Origin: Salsipaludibacter albus
GTDB lineage: Bacteria; Actinomycetota; Nitriliruptoria; Nitriliruptorales; Nitriliruptoraceae
Length of the DNA: 64,000 nucleotides
Reading direction: 5' to 3'
Assembly: GCF_019798055.1 (NCBI RefSeq)
Contig: NZ_JAHOPH010000003.1
Span: 62,001 to 126,000, forward strand
The notes under the pieces: model-generated
Seen by the model: only the letters and a program-made list of their open reading frames with translations
Databases searched by the model: none
What the model was told of the DNA's origin: nothing
Made by a program: the position numbers and the translations under genes
Shown: positions 25,033 through 32,004 of the stretch, piece after piece
How the letters are laid out: every line of letters starts with the position of its first letter
Position numbering within the stretch: the first letter of the stretch is position 1

Positions 25033-25823
25033 CACCGATCACCCCCGCCGGAGGCGTCACCGGAGCCGTCACGGCGGGGGTGTGCATCCCCCGGTGCCAG
25101 TCTGTGTGGTTGCTTCTGGAGGTCGGACGGAACGTCCGTGTAGTGGTCCTCGTAGTTGGGGGTCTGCGTGGTCACTGGGGTGACCTCGCTGTGGAGCTCC
25201 TCGAGGTGTTGGAGCTCTGGTGGGTCGTCGTCGAGGACGACGATCTCGGTGTTGATGTGGGTGGTGCATCGTTGGCCTGGCTCCTCGACGTGTTGGCTGC
25301 AGATGCATCGGGGTGTCCACACTTGCGTGGCGGTCGGGTCGGTCAGCAGGTCGAGGTGACGTCCGGGCTGGCAGTACACGCACTTGCACGCGACGTCGTC
25401 GACCAGGCGTGTCCGGTAGGCGTTGGGGCAGCCGACGGCCCGGCGGCGAGCCGCGTCGGCTTCGCGACGCTCACGGGCCCGGCGGTTGGCCTCGGCCAGC
25501 GACACCAGGGTGCGTTCGTGCTCGGGGTCGATGTAGCTGCTGAGCAGGTTCGGCTTGCCGGCCGGGGCGGTCCCGGTGTTCGCGCCGGCGAACGCCACCC
25601 GCTGTTGCGCGACCAGCTCGCCGTGCGTGCCCGGTGTCCCCGCGACCGCGGAGGCCTCGACCACGACGCCCAGCCGTGCGGTGGCGGCCGCGACCCGCTC
25701 GGCGACCCGGCGGGCGCGCCGGTGTGCGGTCTCGACCCGGGTGCCGCCGGCGACGGTGTAGGTGACCGCGACGGTGTAGGTCGCGGCGTTGCGGAACTCA
25801 TCGGTCTCGTGGGGCGCGGTCAT
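25032..25823 (-). CDS. Cys-rich accessory protein of the mobilisation operon
   Basis: 263 residues, function unknown. The N-terminal part has repeated strands (TYTVAVTYTVAGG) and an Arg/Ala-rich helix at about 110-130. The centre holds a cysteine cluster that could bind zinc: CKCVYC near 146-151, then CICSQH and a further Cys and His (about 173-190). The tail is acidic, then Gly/Asp-rich. It overlaps the gene before it by ATGA and the relaxase gene by TGATG, so it is made together with both. A DNA-binding or relaxosome accessory role is plausible from position and the possible zinc site, but I recognise no family. Confidence 0.65.
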   Translation of the reverse strand: MTAPHETDEFRNAATYTVAVTYTVAGGTRVETAHRRARRVAERVAAATARLGVVVEASAVAGTPGTHGELVAQQRVAFAGANTGTAPAGKPNLLSSYIDPEHERTLVSLAEANRRARERREADAARRRAVGCPNAYRTRLVDDVACKCVYCQPGRHLDLLTDPTATQVWTPRCICSQHVEEPGQRCTTHINTEIVVLDDDPPELQHLEELHSEVTPVTTQTPNYEDHYTDVPSDLQKQPHRLAPGDAHPRRDGSGDASGGGDR

Positions 25824-26254
25824 GGCCGACCCCCCGAGGTCGAGGCCGTGGCTGGGTCGTGGCCGGGGGATGCCAGGACGACATCGGCCAGGTCGACGAG
25901 TTCGCCGATCAGGTCGCGGGCGAGCTCACGCACCGTGGCGCGGATGTCGCCGCCCCCGTTGACCGCGGCCTCGTGGATCGCGCCGGCCAGCTCGAACAGC
26001 CGCCGCAGCTGCGGCGCGTACTCGGCGCCGGGCGTGTCCCCGTCGGGGTCCACCAGGTGGAGCCGTCCAGACCGCTCGGGGTAGGTGCGCCGGTAGGTCT
26101 CGATCGCACCCCACACGAGCTGGTAGGCGACGTAGTGGTCGAAGGGCACCCGCAGCTCGTCGGCGACGTAGGCGTCGGCGTCTCCCTGCGGGATGCCCTC
26201 GGCGATCGCGAGCTGTTCGATCGCTGCGAGGGTGGGTTCGTGGTCGTGGTTCAT
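25820..26254 (-). CDS. Small acidic helical protein between initiator and relaxase genes
   Basis: 144 residues, acidic and predominantly helical (repeated segments such as LRRLFELAGAIHEAAV and VRELARDLIGELVDLADVVLAS). There are no membrane segments or catalytic motifs. Start ATG at 26254 has GGAG six bases upstream and overlaps the stop of the initiator-like gene (ATGA). Its stop overlaps the start of the Cys-rich protein gene in the same way. Function unknown; it may adapt or regulate the replication or mobilisation complex. Confidence 0.6.
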   Translation of the reverse strand: MNHDHEPTLAAIEQLAIAEGIPQGDADAYVADELRVPFDHYVAYQLVWGAIETYRRTYPERSGRLHLVDPDGDTPGAEYAPQLRRLFELAGAIHEAAVNGGGDIRATVRELARDLIGELVDLADVVLASPGHDPATASTSGGRP

Positions 26255-27771
26255 CTCGGCTCCAAGCTGCGCGAGGCGGTCGTCGTGCGTTCGGTGGTCG
26301 GGGTGTCGAGGTCTGGCAGGAGACGCGCCACACGGGCCCTCAGCGGCGCCGCGGGGCCGGTCTGGGTAGGTGGCTCGGGCAGGGACTCCTCGACGCCAGG
26401 GGGACGGCTGGCCGGTCCGGAGGACCCGCGAGAGCCGGGCGCTGGCGTGGGGTCGCCTGCCAGGAGGCGGGGGAGGAGGTCGGCGAGCGGCGCACCCGGA
26501 TCCGCACGGTGGGCGGCGACGGCCCAGCCGACGATCTGGGCGGTGGCCACCGGGACCGACCGGCGTCCGACCACGCCGGCCAGCGGTGACGTGTGGACCT
26601 CGAGGGCTCGGGCCAGCTGGTCGTTGTCGAGCGCGCCGGACACGGCGGCTTCCCATCGCGTGCTGCGATCGAGCTGGCGATCCTCCCGCTGACGAGCGAG
26701 GCGCCGAAGGGCCCCGTCCCGGGCCCGCAAGCGCCGGGCCTTCCGCTCACTGCGCAGCTGCTCGGCGGCCTGGGAGACGTCCCAGCCGTCACGGATCGCG
26801 GTGACCACCCACCCCGCTGGACTGCGGGCCTCGGTGACCTCGACGGCGTCCAGCACGTCGACGACCTGGGCGACCGGATGCGCGGCGATCAGCGACCGCG
26901 CCTGGCCGTCCGCGACGCCCACGCTGACGAGCCGCTCGATCAACTCAGCGTGTTCGCCCGGGTCTCCCTCGAGCTCGTGTGACGAGTCCAGGTCGGTCGG
27001 GTCGTCCGCGACCGCGGAGGAGAAGTCCTGCTCAGGCTCACCGAGACGGCTGGTCGGCGGCGGCTCGTCGTTCGATTCGCGCGCGGTCTGTTGTTGTTCT
27101 TCTTCTCCAACAACAACTTCTCTGTTATGTCGCAAATCACGGTGTCGCGTGGATTGCGACACGGTGGACGGCACCGTGTCGCAAGAATTGCGACACGGTC
27201 TGGAAACGTCGTCTGTGGACGATTCAGCCCGATCTGTGGATTCGGCCGCAGAGTTATCCACAGTTGCGGGATTGTGGGTTGACGAGACGTCATGGGAGTT
27301 GTCCACAGCCGCGCGATTGGGGGTTGACGCCGCAGTGGCGCCCGACGGTGGGGTGTGGGTGAACCGCTCCAGGCACGCTGACGGGTCCAGCACGTAGCGC
27401 GACGCGGCGTACATCCCCGAGCCCGCCTCGCGGTGCTCCTCGTGCAGCACGAACCCGTGGTCGCGCAGCCGCCCGAGGTGCTTGGTGACGGTGTTGTTCG
27501 CCAGACCGAGGTTGTCGGCCAGGCGGCGGACGTTGGTCTCGGCGACCAGCCTTCCTGCGTCGTCGAGCCGGGCGTCCAGGGCGATGTCTTCCAGGATCGC
27601 CCACGCGATCGGGCCGACGGCACGCTTGACGGCGCGCGACGAGGGGAAGACCTTGGCGAAGGGTTCGGCGCGGCCGATGATGCGGCCGTCGGACAGCACC
27701 CGGCCGAACTCCTGGCCGAACGCGACGATGTCGCGTGCCTGCAGGCCCCGGTCAGCTCCGTCGGCGGTCAT
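26251..27771 (-). CDS. Winged-helix replication initiator-like protein with the origin inside its gene
   Basis: 506 residues. The N-terminal domain (about 40-130) contains a winged helix (NVRRLADNLGLANNTVTKHL, then a wing ending MYAASRYVLD) preceded by a conserved-looking helical region. Residues about 150-265 are low-complexity, and the DNA encoding them carries iterons and DnaA boxes. The C-terminal part (270-506) is helical, with a basic stretch SERKARRLRARDGALRRLAR. The plan (DNA-binding N-terminus, origin in the middle of the gene) parallels the lambda O protein and many theta plasmid initiators. It opens the leftward operon that ends with the relaxase genes. A role as transcriptional regulator instead of initiator cannot be excluded. 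Confidence 0.65.
   Translation of the reverse strand: MTADGADRGLQARDIVAFGQEFGRVLSDGRIIGRAEPFAKVFPSSRAVKRAVGPIAWAILEDIALDARLDDAGRLVAETNVRRLADNLGLANNTVTKHLGRLRDHGFVLHEEHREAGSGMYAASRYVLDPSACLERFTHTPPSGATAASTPNRAAVDNSHDVSSTHNPATVDNSAAESTDRAESSTDDVSRPCRNSCDTVPSTVSQSTRHRDLRHNREVVVGEEEQQQTARESNDEPPPTSRLGEPEQDFSSAVADDPTDLDSSHELEGDPGEHAELIERLVSVGVADGQARSLIAAHPVAQVVDVLDAVEVTEARSPAGWVVTAIRDGWDVSQAAEQLRSERKARRLRARDGALRRLARQREDRQLDRSTRWEAAVSGALDNDQLARALEVHTSPLAGVVGRRSVPVATAQIVGWAVAAHRADPGAPLADLLPRLLAGDPTPAPGSRGSSGPASRPPGVEESLPEPPTQTGPAAPLRARVARLLPDLDTPTTERTTTASRSLEPR
27090..27307. other. Probable replication origin (oriV) nested in the initiator-like gene
   Basis: Within 220 bp: a 9-bp perfect inverted repeat GTTGTTGTT/AACAACAAC (27090-27098, 27109-27117) in an AT-richer patch; three copies of the 11-mer TTGCGACACGG (27154-27164 direct, 27174-27184 inverted, 27188-27198 direct), the last two forming a palindrome with a 3-bp centre; a partial copy TGTCGCAA (27129-27136); and DnaA boxes TTATCCACA (27254-27262) and TTGTCCACA (27299-27307), with two weaker inverted boxes at 27214-27222 and 27235-27243. 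The encoded peptide here is low-complexity, consistent with selection on DNA sequence. Confidence 0.65.
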
Positions 27772-28029
27772 GGCGCGACCGCGGCTCGAGCTCTCTCCGG
27801 AGGTCGGTCCCGACCCGGTGGCCAGGCCAGTCGAGGCAGGTCTCCGAAACGTCGATCGCCTGACTGGGGGTCAGACGATTCGGGCCGTTCTGGGTACACG
27901 AGAGGTACACGCGAGAGGCTGGATTCGGCATGCAGGCACCGGCGTCGCCTGACTTTCTGCGACGAGTTTTCCCTGCTCAGCGGCATGTTCCGACCCGGCC
28001 CACCGGGTGCCGCAACGGCCCTGTTCCGA
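27772..28029. other. Left arm of the attachment region and upstream region of the initiator operon
   Basis: No gene of its own is apparent. It must hold the promoter of the leftward replication-mobilisation operon, though no strong hexamers are evident. Two GGTACACG repeats lie at 27893-27900 and 27904-27911, exactly one helical turn apart. A leftward frame from the integrase remnant stays open across this stretch and ends overlapping the initiator ATG at 27771. Confidence 0.5.
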
Positions 28030-28071
28030 CTACGGATCAGGCGGCCGGGGGTTCGAATCCCTCCCAGCGCG
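28030..28071 (+). tRNA. 3' half of tRNA-Arg(ACG), attachment core; gene incomplete
   Basis: The sequence runs from a CTACGGA anticodon loop (anticodon ACG) through TCAGG, a variable loop, a T-arm GGGGG-TTCGAAT-CCCTC, and an acceptor strand CCAGCGC plus discriminator G; CCA is not encoded. The 5' half (D-arm and matching GCGCTGG acceptor strand) is absent upstream, where unrelated sequence begins close to the anticodon stem. Partial tRNA 3' ends of this kind are typical integration cores of tyrosine-integrase elements. It is not a functional tRNA gene as it stands. Confidence 0.8.
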
Positions 28072-28076
28072 CAACG

Positions 28077-28103
28077 CGAATCCGGCCCCCGGGGCCGGAT
28101 TCG
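28077..28103 (+). terminator. Strong hairpin after the tRNA-Arg fragment
   Basis: CGAATCCGGCCCC (28077-28089) and GGGGCCGGATTCG (28091-28103) are perfectly complementary around one central base, so about 11 pairs can form with a short loop, followed by CCGTTTCGGG. It directly follows the tRNA 3' end and could be the native tRNA terminator. The U-tract is weak. Confidence 0.55.
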
Positions 28104-28310
28104 CCGTTTCGGGCTTCGGGCCCGTTGCCGTCGAAGACGCCGGGTACGCCTCGGGTCACGACTGCGGGATCTCGGGCCGCTCCCGGGTACACGAATCCGC
28201 CCGATGGGTACACATTTCGCGGCAGGTCGACCGGGGCATGGGGCCGGGTCGTCGATGTTCAGGAGCGTCCGTCTGGGGGTGGAGTCGGTGTCTTCCGGGG
28301 GTGCAGGTGC

Positions 28311-28520
28311 CGGGGGCTCACGGTGGGCCCGGAGGACTCGTGCGACGTGCTGTGCTGCCTTGGCCTGCATGCCCGGGAGGACGTGGCTGTAGACGTCGAG
28401 CGTGAACGCGGTCGAGTGGTGACCGAGCCGCTCGGAGACGATCTTGGGGTTCACGCCTGCCTGCAGCCACAGGGTCGCCGTTGTGTGCCGGAGATCGTGG
28501 AGGCGACAGAGTCGACCGGG
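28311..28520 (-). pseudogene. C-terminal remnant of a tyrosine integrase
   Basis: Leftward frame encoding the catalytic end of a phage-type tyrosine recombinase: LHDLRHTTATLWLQAG (catalytic Arg-His), VSERLGHHS (second His) and LDVYSHVLPGM (the nucleophilic Tyr within VYSH). Everything upstream of CRLHDLRH is missing; the frame runs into unrelated sequence at about 28510-28525, next to the 3' end of a lacI pseudogene. The frame has no stop after the recombinase part and stays open through the tRNA core to 27768, where it meets the initiator start codon. Without its N-terminal two-thirds it cannot be an active integrase. Confidence 0.8.
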
Positions 28521-28560
28521 AAACCGGGGAGAGGCGGGGTGGTCTCCCGTTGCCGTGCCG

Positions 28561-29438
28561 TCAGGGCGTGCTGGGCGGTGGCTCGTGCGAGGCGCGCAGG
28601 ACCGGGCGGCACGGCGCGCGGTGGACGGGTTCAGGATCACCCGTTCCGTCCAGGAGGTCCAGCAGCCGCAGGACCGCCCATCGGCCCATGGCCTCGTCGC
28701 GCAGCGCCATGGTCGTGAGGGGCGGATCCATCCCCTCGGCCAGGGCCTCCTGGTCGTCGAACCCGACGATGGAGATGTCGCCGGGGATGGTCAGTCCGCG
28801 TGCCCGGATGGCCTGGTAGGCCCCGCTGGCGATGCGATCGTTGAAGCAGAACACGGCCGTCGGAGGATTTGTCGAGGTCGAGCAACCGACCCACGGCCGT
28901 GCGCCCGCCGACCGGGGTGATCGGGTCGTCGGTGTACACGACCAGGTCGGGGTCCGGCTCTAGTCCGACTTCGGCGAGCGCCCGGTGGTAGCCCTCCAGG
29001 CGCAGCGTCGCTGCGGGGACGTCGTGGTCGTCGTTGATGAACCCGATCCGGCGGTGGCCGGCGGCGGTCAGCAGGGCAGTGGCGTCATGGCCCCCGACCT
29101 CGTCGTCCGGGACGATCGCGGACACCCGACGGTGCGGGTCCCACGCATCGAGCAGCACGACCGGGGTGTCGGACAGGTCGGGTGTCGTCTGTTGCCCGGT
29201 GGAACAACGCTCCGAAGACCAGGCCGTCGACGCGGCGGTCGCGGAGTGCCTCGACCGCGTCCACCTCCCGTTCGGGGTCACCCTCGGTGTTGGCCACCAG
29301 CAGCATCTACCCGCGCTCCTGCTTGGCGACCGAGCGGACGCGCCGCTGGGTGTCCTCGGCGAGCCTCGTCTCCCTGTTGTCGAGCATCAGGGAGACAGTG
29401 GTCTTGGAGACACCCGCGACCCGTGCCACGTCCGCCAT
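28561..29438 (-). pseudogene. LacI-family sugar regulator, inactivated by one nonsense and two frameshift mutations
   Basis: The pieces of a LacI/GalR repressor lie in order on the minus strand. First is the helix-turn-helix MADVARVAGVSKTTVSLML from the ATG at 29438, ending at an in-frame TAG at 29307. Next is VANTEGDPEREVDAVEALRD in the same frame, then a frameshift near 29190-29210 into PVVLLDAWDPHRRVSAIVPDD...GHRRIGFIND. A second shift near 28865 leads into AVFCFNDRIASGAYQAIRARG...IVGFDDQE, down to the TGA at 28561. Three independent lesions make sequencing error unlikely. It neighbours a fructoside-type hydrolase and a permease remnant, so it once controlled a sugar operon. Confidence 0.85.
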
Positions 29439-29511
29439 GGTGACCCGTTGCCCCGCAGAGGCGGGATCCGTTCTGAAGGCGTCGTGGGCCCCTGTCGACG
29501 ACGTCCCTCCG

Positions 29512-30447
29512 TCAGGCAAGGTAGGAGGCCAGCGGGGTGGGGTCGGTGAGCGTGAGGTGATCCGGTCCTGGTCGGTTGACGAAGCCAAGCACCTGCAGCA
29601 CGCCGTCGCGGTCCCGCACGACCTTGTTGCTGTACGTCCCCGGAAGGCCCAGTGGCCGCATGTCGGTGAGGTCGACCGGGCCCAGCGGTCCGCCCATCGG
29701 GACGACGAAGCTGCCGCTGGTGACGTCCGGGCTGCGCCGATCGGGGCGAAGGACGTCCGGGTCGTAGCTGAACACGAGCGCGTGCCGACCCTTGGACTCC
29801 GGCGCGAGGTCCACGACCTGGGGGACCTCGAGGTGGCCAAGGCCGGAGGCGGCCGTCAGGGGAGCGCCCACCTCCCACCGGACGAGGTCGCGGGAGTGGG
29901 CACGCCCGATCACGCCGGCTCCGGTCGTGGGGCCATCGGGCACCCGGGCGGTGATCAGTGCATGGAAGCCGTCATCGTCCGGGTCGACCATGACCCAGGG
30001 ATCGCGCCACGCGAGGTCGTGCCACCGCGTGTCGTCGGACAGTTCGTACCAGCGCGAGTCCGCCTCGATGACGGGGTTGTCCGGATGCCTGGTCCAGGTG
30101 GCGAGGTCCGGCGAGGTCGCGAGCCCGATCCGTTGGACCAACCCGTCCTCGGCACGGCTGCAGGCCGTGTAGAGCATGGCCCAGCCGCCCCGGGGATCGG
30201 CGACCACCGACCCGGTCCACAGCGCGAGGTCGTCCCAGTTACCGGGCGCGGCCGGGACGAGCACATCGCCGTGGGGTGTCCAGGTGTGGAGGTCGTGCGA
30301 CGTGGCGTGGGCGATGGCGGCGTTGAAGTGGCGCAGGTCCGGATCGCCCAGCGAACGCGGCGCCCGCAGGTGGAACAGGTGGTAGGTGTCGCCGTCGTCG
30401 GCGAGCCAGAAGTCCCAGATCCAGTGGTCGTCGAGCCGGAACGTCAC
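29512..30447 (-). CDS. Glycoside hydrolase, GH32/GH68-like five-bladed propeller
   Basis: A 311-residue protein without signal peptide. It starts VTFRLDDHWIWDFWLADDGD and continues TYHLFHLRAPRSLGDPDLRH. These are features of beta-fructosidase/levansucrase-type five-bladed propellers, with the DFW acid near the N-terminus as likely nucleophile and a WRDPWVM segment matching the RDP motif. I chose the GTG at 30447; no in-frame ATG exists, and the longer frame runs into a permease remnant. It sits between that remnant and a dead lacI gene, so its induction and sugar supply are probably compromised. The substrate is probably a fructoside, but that is unproven. Confidence 0.75.
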   Translation of the reverse strand: MTFRLDDHWIWDFWLADDGDTYHLFHLRAPRSLGDPDLRHFNAAIAHATSHDLHTWTPHGDVLVPAAPGNWDDLALWTGSVVADPRGGWAMLYTACSRAEDGLVQRIGLATSPDLATWTRHPDNPVIEADSRWYELSDDTRWHDLAWRDPWVMVDPDDDGFHALITARVPDGPTTGAGVIGRAHSRDLVRWEVGAPLTAASGLGHLEVPQVVDLAPESKGRHALVFSYDPDVLRPDRRSPDVTSGSFVVPMGGPLGPVDLTDMRPLGLPGTYSNKVVRDRDGVLQVLGFVNRPGPDHLTLTDPTPLASYLA

Positions 30448-30488
30448 GTCGTGACCCCAGCCGCTCGATGCATCGTCGGTTCCATTCG

Positions 30489-30611
30489 TCAGCCCTTGAC
30501 GCCCGAGGATGCCACGCCCTGGACGAAATAGCGCTGGCCCAGGAGGATGGTGAGCAACGTGAACGACGAGACGAACATGTAGACCGCGAACTTCCGAGAC
30601 CGGCTGCTCAT
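30489..30611 (-). pseudogene. C-terminal remnant of a MalG-type sugar ABC permease
   Basis: A 40-codon leftward frame ends in FTLLTILLGQRYFVQGVASS followed by GVKG and a stop. This is the characteristic C-terminus of MalG/carbohydrate ABC permeases (QRYFVQG...G-VKG). The rest of the permease is missing: upstream lies only a non-homologous gap before the divergent beta-lactamase-like gene. It shows that a sugar ABC transporter once preceded the glycoside hydrolase gene. Confidence 0.75.
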
Positions 30612-30666
30612 CTACGTTTCGGCTGGCGATCACGAGAGTGCGCGCATCGAGAATGGATCGGGTGGC

Positions 30667-31911
30667 ATGGACAGCGTGATCGCGGACGAGCTGGGTTCCG
30701 TCGTCGCCGAGGGCGAGCTGACGGGTGCCGTCACGATCCTCTGGCAGGACGGCCGCGTCGTGGACGCGTCGACCGTCGGCTGGCAGGACGCGGTCGGTGG
30801 AGAGGCCATGCGCCGGGACACGCTGTTCCGCATCGCGTCGATGACCAAGCCGATCACCTCGACCGTGGCACTGATGCTGCACGAGGAGGGCCGCTTCGCA
30901 CTGGACGACCCCATCACCCAGTGGGCGCCAGAGATGACGAACCTGCGCGTGCTCCAGGGCGGCACGGGTTCACCCGCGGATGCTGTCGCGGCGCGGCGGG
31001 ACATCACGTTCGGTGACCTGCTGACCCATCGTTCCGGGATCACCTACGCCGAGTTCCAGCACGGGACGTTCGCCGAGGACTACGCGGCCGCACTGGGCAG
31101 GCACATCGACAACGAGCTCACGCCAGACGAGTGGGTCGAGCGGCTGGGCGGCCTGCCGCTGGTCGACCAGCCGGGCAGCAACTTCCACTACGGGCACTCC
31201 ACCGACCTGCTTGGGTTCCTGGTCGCGCGGATGGAGGACGCGCCGCTCGCGGACGTGTTCGACCGACGGCTGCTGGATGCACTCGGGATGACCGACACCG
31301 GCTTCACCCTCACCGCGGAGCAGGAGACGCGACGTGCAGCCGACCACGGCTTCGACGACGATGGCCACCCGGTCGTGCTGGACGAGGTCCCCAACGGTCA
31401 CGCGCTTGCCCGCCGTCCACCCGGGCTGACCTGGGTCTCCGGCGGGCAGGGCCTGTGGTCCACCGCCGACGACTTCCTGACCTTCGCCCGCATGTTCGTC
31501 GGGGACGGCGCGGTGGACGGCGTCCGGCTCCTGCGACCGGACACGCTGGCGCTGATGACCTCCAACCACCTCACCGAGCACCAGCGCGCCATGGCCGAGA
31601 TGCTGGGCAGGCACCTCTTCTCGACGGGTCACGGCTACGGACTGGGCGTCGCGGTCGTCACCGACCCCGAGCGCGCGGATCCCACCGTGTGCGGGGGCGG
31701 GGTCGGCGCCGTCGGGTGGCCCGGCGCCTACGGAAGTTGGTGGCAGGCGGATCCCGACGACCGCTCCGTCATGGTCCTGCTGACCCACAACATGGTCACC
31801 CTCGACCAGCTGTCACAGGGCGTCGGCTTCGGCGCCTGGGACGCGATCACGCGATTCCAGTCGGTCGGATCCGCCATGCTCGCCGCCCAGGGCGGACAGG
31901 GAGGATCCTGA
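30667..31911 (+). CDS. Serine beta-lactamase/esterase-like hydrolase (class C fold)
   Basis: A 414-residue cytoplasmic protein (no signal peptide) of the beta-lactamase-related serine hydrolase family. The SxxK motif is SMTK (58-61), a YGHS motif near residue 175 stands at the Tyr-x-Asn position, and PGLTWVSGGQGLWSTADDF is typical of the EstB/class C-like group. Such proteins are more often esterases or peptidases than true beta-lactamases. A strong hairpin follows 40 bp after the stop. The gene is divergent from the decayed sugar operon; I see no operon partners. Confidence 0.85.
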   Translation: MDSVIADELGSVVAEGELTGAVTILWQDGRVVDASTVGWQDAVGGEAMRRDTLFRIASMTKPITSTVALMLHEEGRFALDDPITQWAPEMTNLRVLQGGTGSPADAVAARRDITFGDLLTHRSGITYAEFQHGTFAEDYAAALGRHIDNELTPDEWVERLGGLPLVDQPGSNFHYGHSTDLLGFLVARMEDAPLADVFDRRLLDALGMTDTGFTLTAEQETRRAADHGFDDDGHPVVLDEVPNGHALARRPPGLTWVSGGQGLWSTADDFLTFARMFVGDGAVDGVRLLRPDTLALMTSNHLTEHQRAMAEMLGRHLFSTGHGYGLGVAVVTDPERADPTVCGGGVGAVGWPGAYGSWWQADPDDRSVMVLLTHNMVTLDQLSQGVGFGAWDAITRFQSVGSAMLAAQGGQGGS

Positions 31912-31952
31912 GGCAGCGAGCGTCCCCTCGTCAGCCCTTCGCGACCGCCCGG

Positions 31953-31976
31953 CCCGACCCCGTCGAGGGGGTCGGG
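31953..31976. terminator. Bidirectional hairpin terminator
   Basis: CCCGACCCC (31953-31961) pairs with GGGGTCGGG (31968-31976) around a 6-base loop. It lies between the convergent beta-lactamase-like gene (ends 31911) and the beta-helix protein gene (ends 32005), so it probably stops transcription from both sides. There is no T-run, as is common in high-GC actinobacteria. Confidence 0.6.
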
Positions 31977-32004
31977 CTCGGGGGTCCCGCGGCGGTGCAG
32001 TGGC

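Larger units (their letters stand above)
1..28071. mobile_element. Integrative conjugative element (left end outside window)
   Basis: The segment holds a complete set of conjugation functions: VirD4-type coupling protein, VirB4-like ATPase, VirB6/TrbL-like channel, PrgI/SCO6880 protein, VirB2-like subunit, cell-wall hydrolase and MobF relaxase. It also holds a replication initiator-like gene, a ParA ATPase and cargo (Type ISP restriction enzyme, XRE/ImmA unit). It ends at a tRNA-Arg 3' fragment that looks like an attachment core. GC content is visibly lower than in the chromosomal part to the right, particularly at 1-2 kb and across the restriction gene. The left boundary and a full-length integrase are not in the window. 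The right boundary is inferred and could lie as far right as about 28520, where a truncated integrase ends. Confidence 0.8.
27893..28214. repeat. GGTACAC(G/A) repeats flanking the tRNA fragment (putative integrase arm sites)
   Basis: Four copies surround the tRNA-derived core in the same orientation: GGTACACG at 27893-27900 and 27904-27911 (11 bp apart) on the left, and GGTACACG at 28186-28193 plus GGTACACA at 28207-28214 (21 bp apart) on the right. Spacings of one and two helical turns and symmetric placement about 120-140 bp from the core fit arm-type binding sites of a tyrosine integrase. Confidence 0.5.

Noticed and set aside
27090-27307. DnaA-box cluster as the chromosomal oriC
   Set aside because: No dnaA, dnaN, gyrB or rpmH is nearby; the boxes sit in an element gene together with iterons, which fits an element origin instead.
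27768-28100. Peptide resembling ALGGIRTPGRLIRSR in a leftward frame
   Set aside because: This is the well-known artefact of translating the antisense strand of a tRNA; it only confirms the tRNA fragment.
28511-28560. Direct fusion of integrase to the lacI product
   Set aside because: The integrase frame passes into the lacI region only as an unrelated frame; the lacI product ends with its own TGA at 28561, so the join is a deletion scar.
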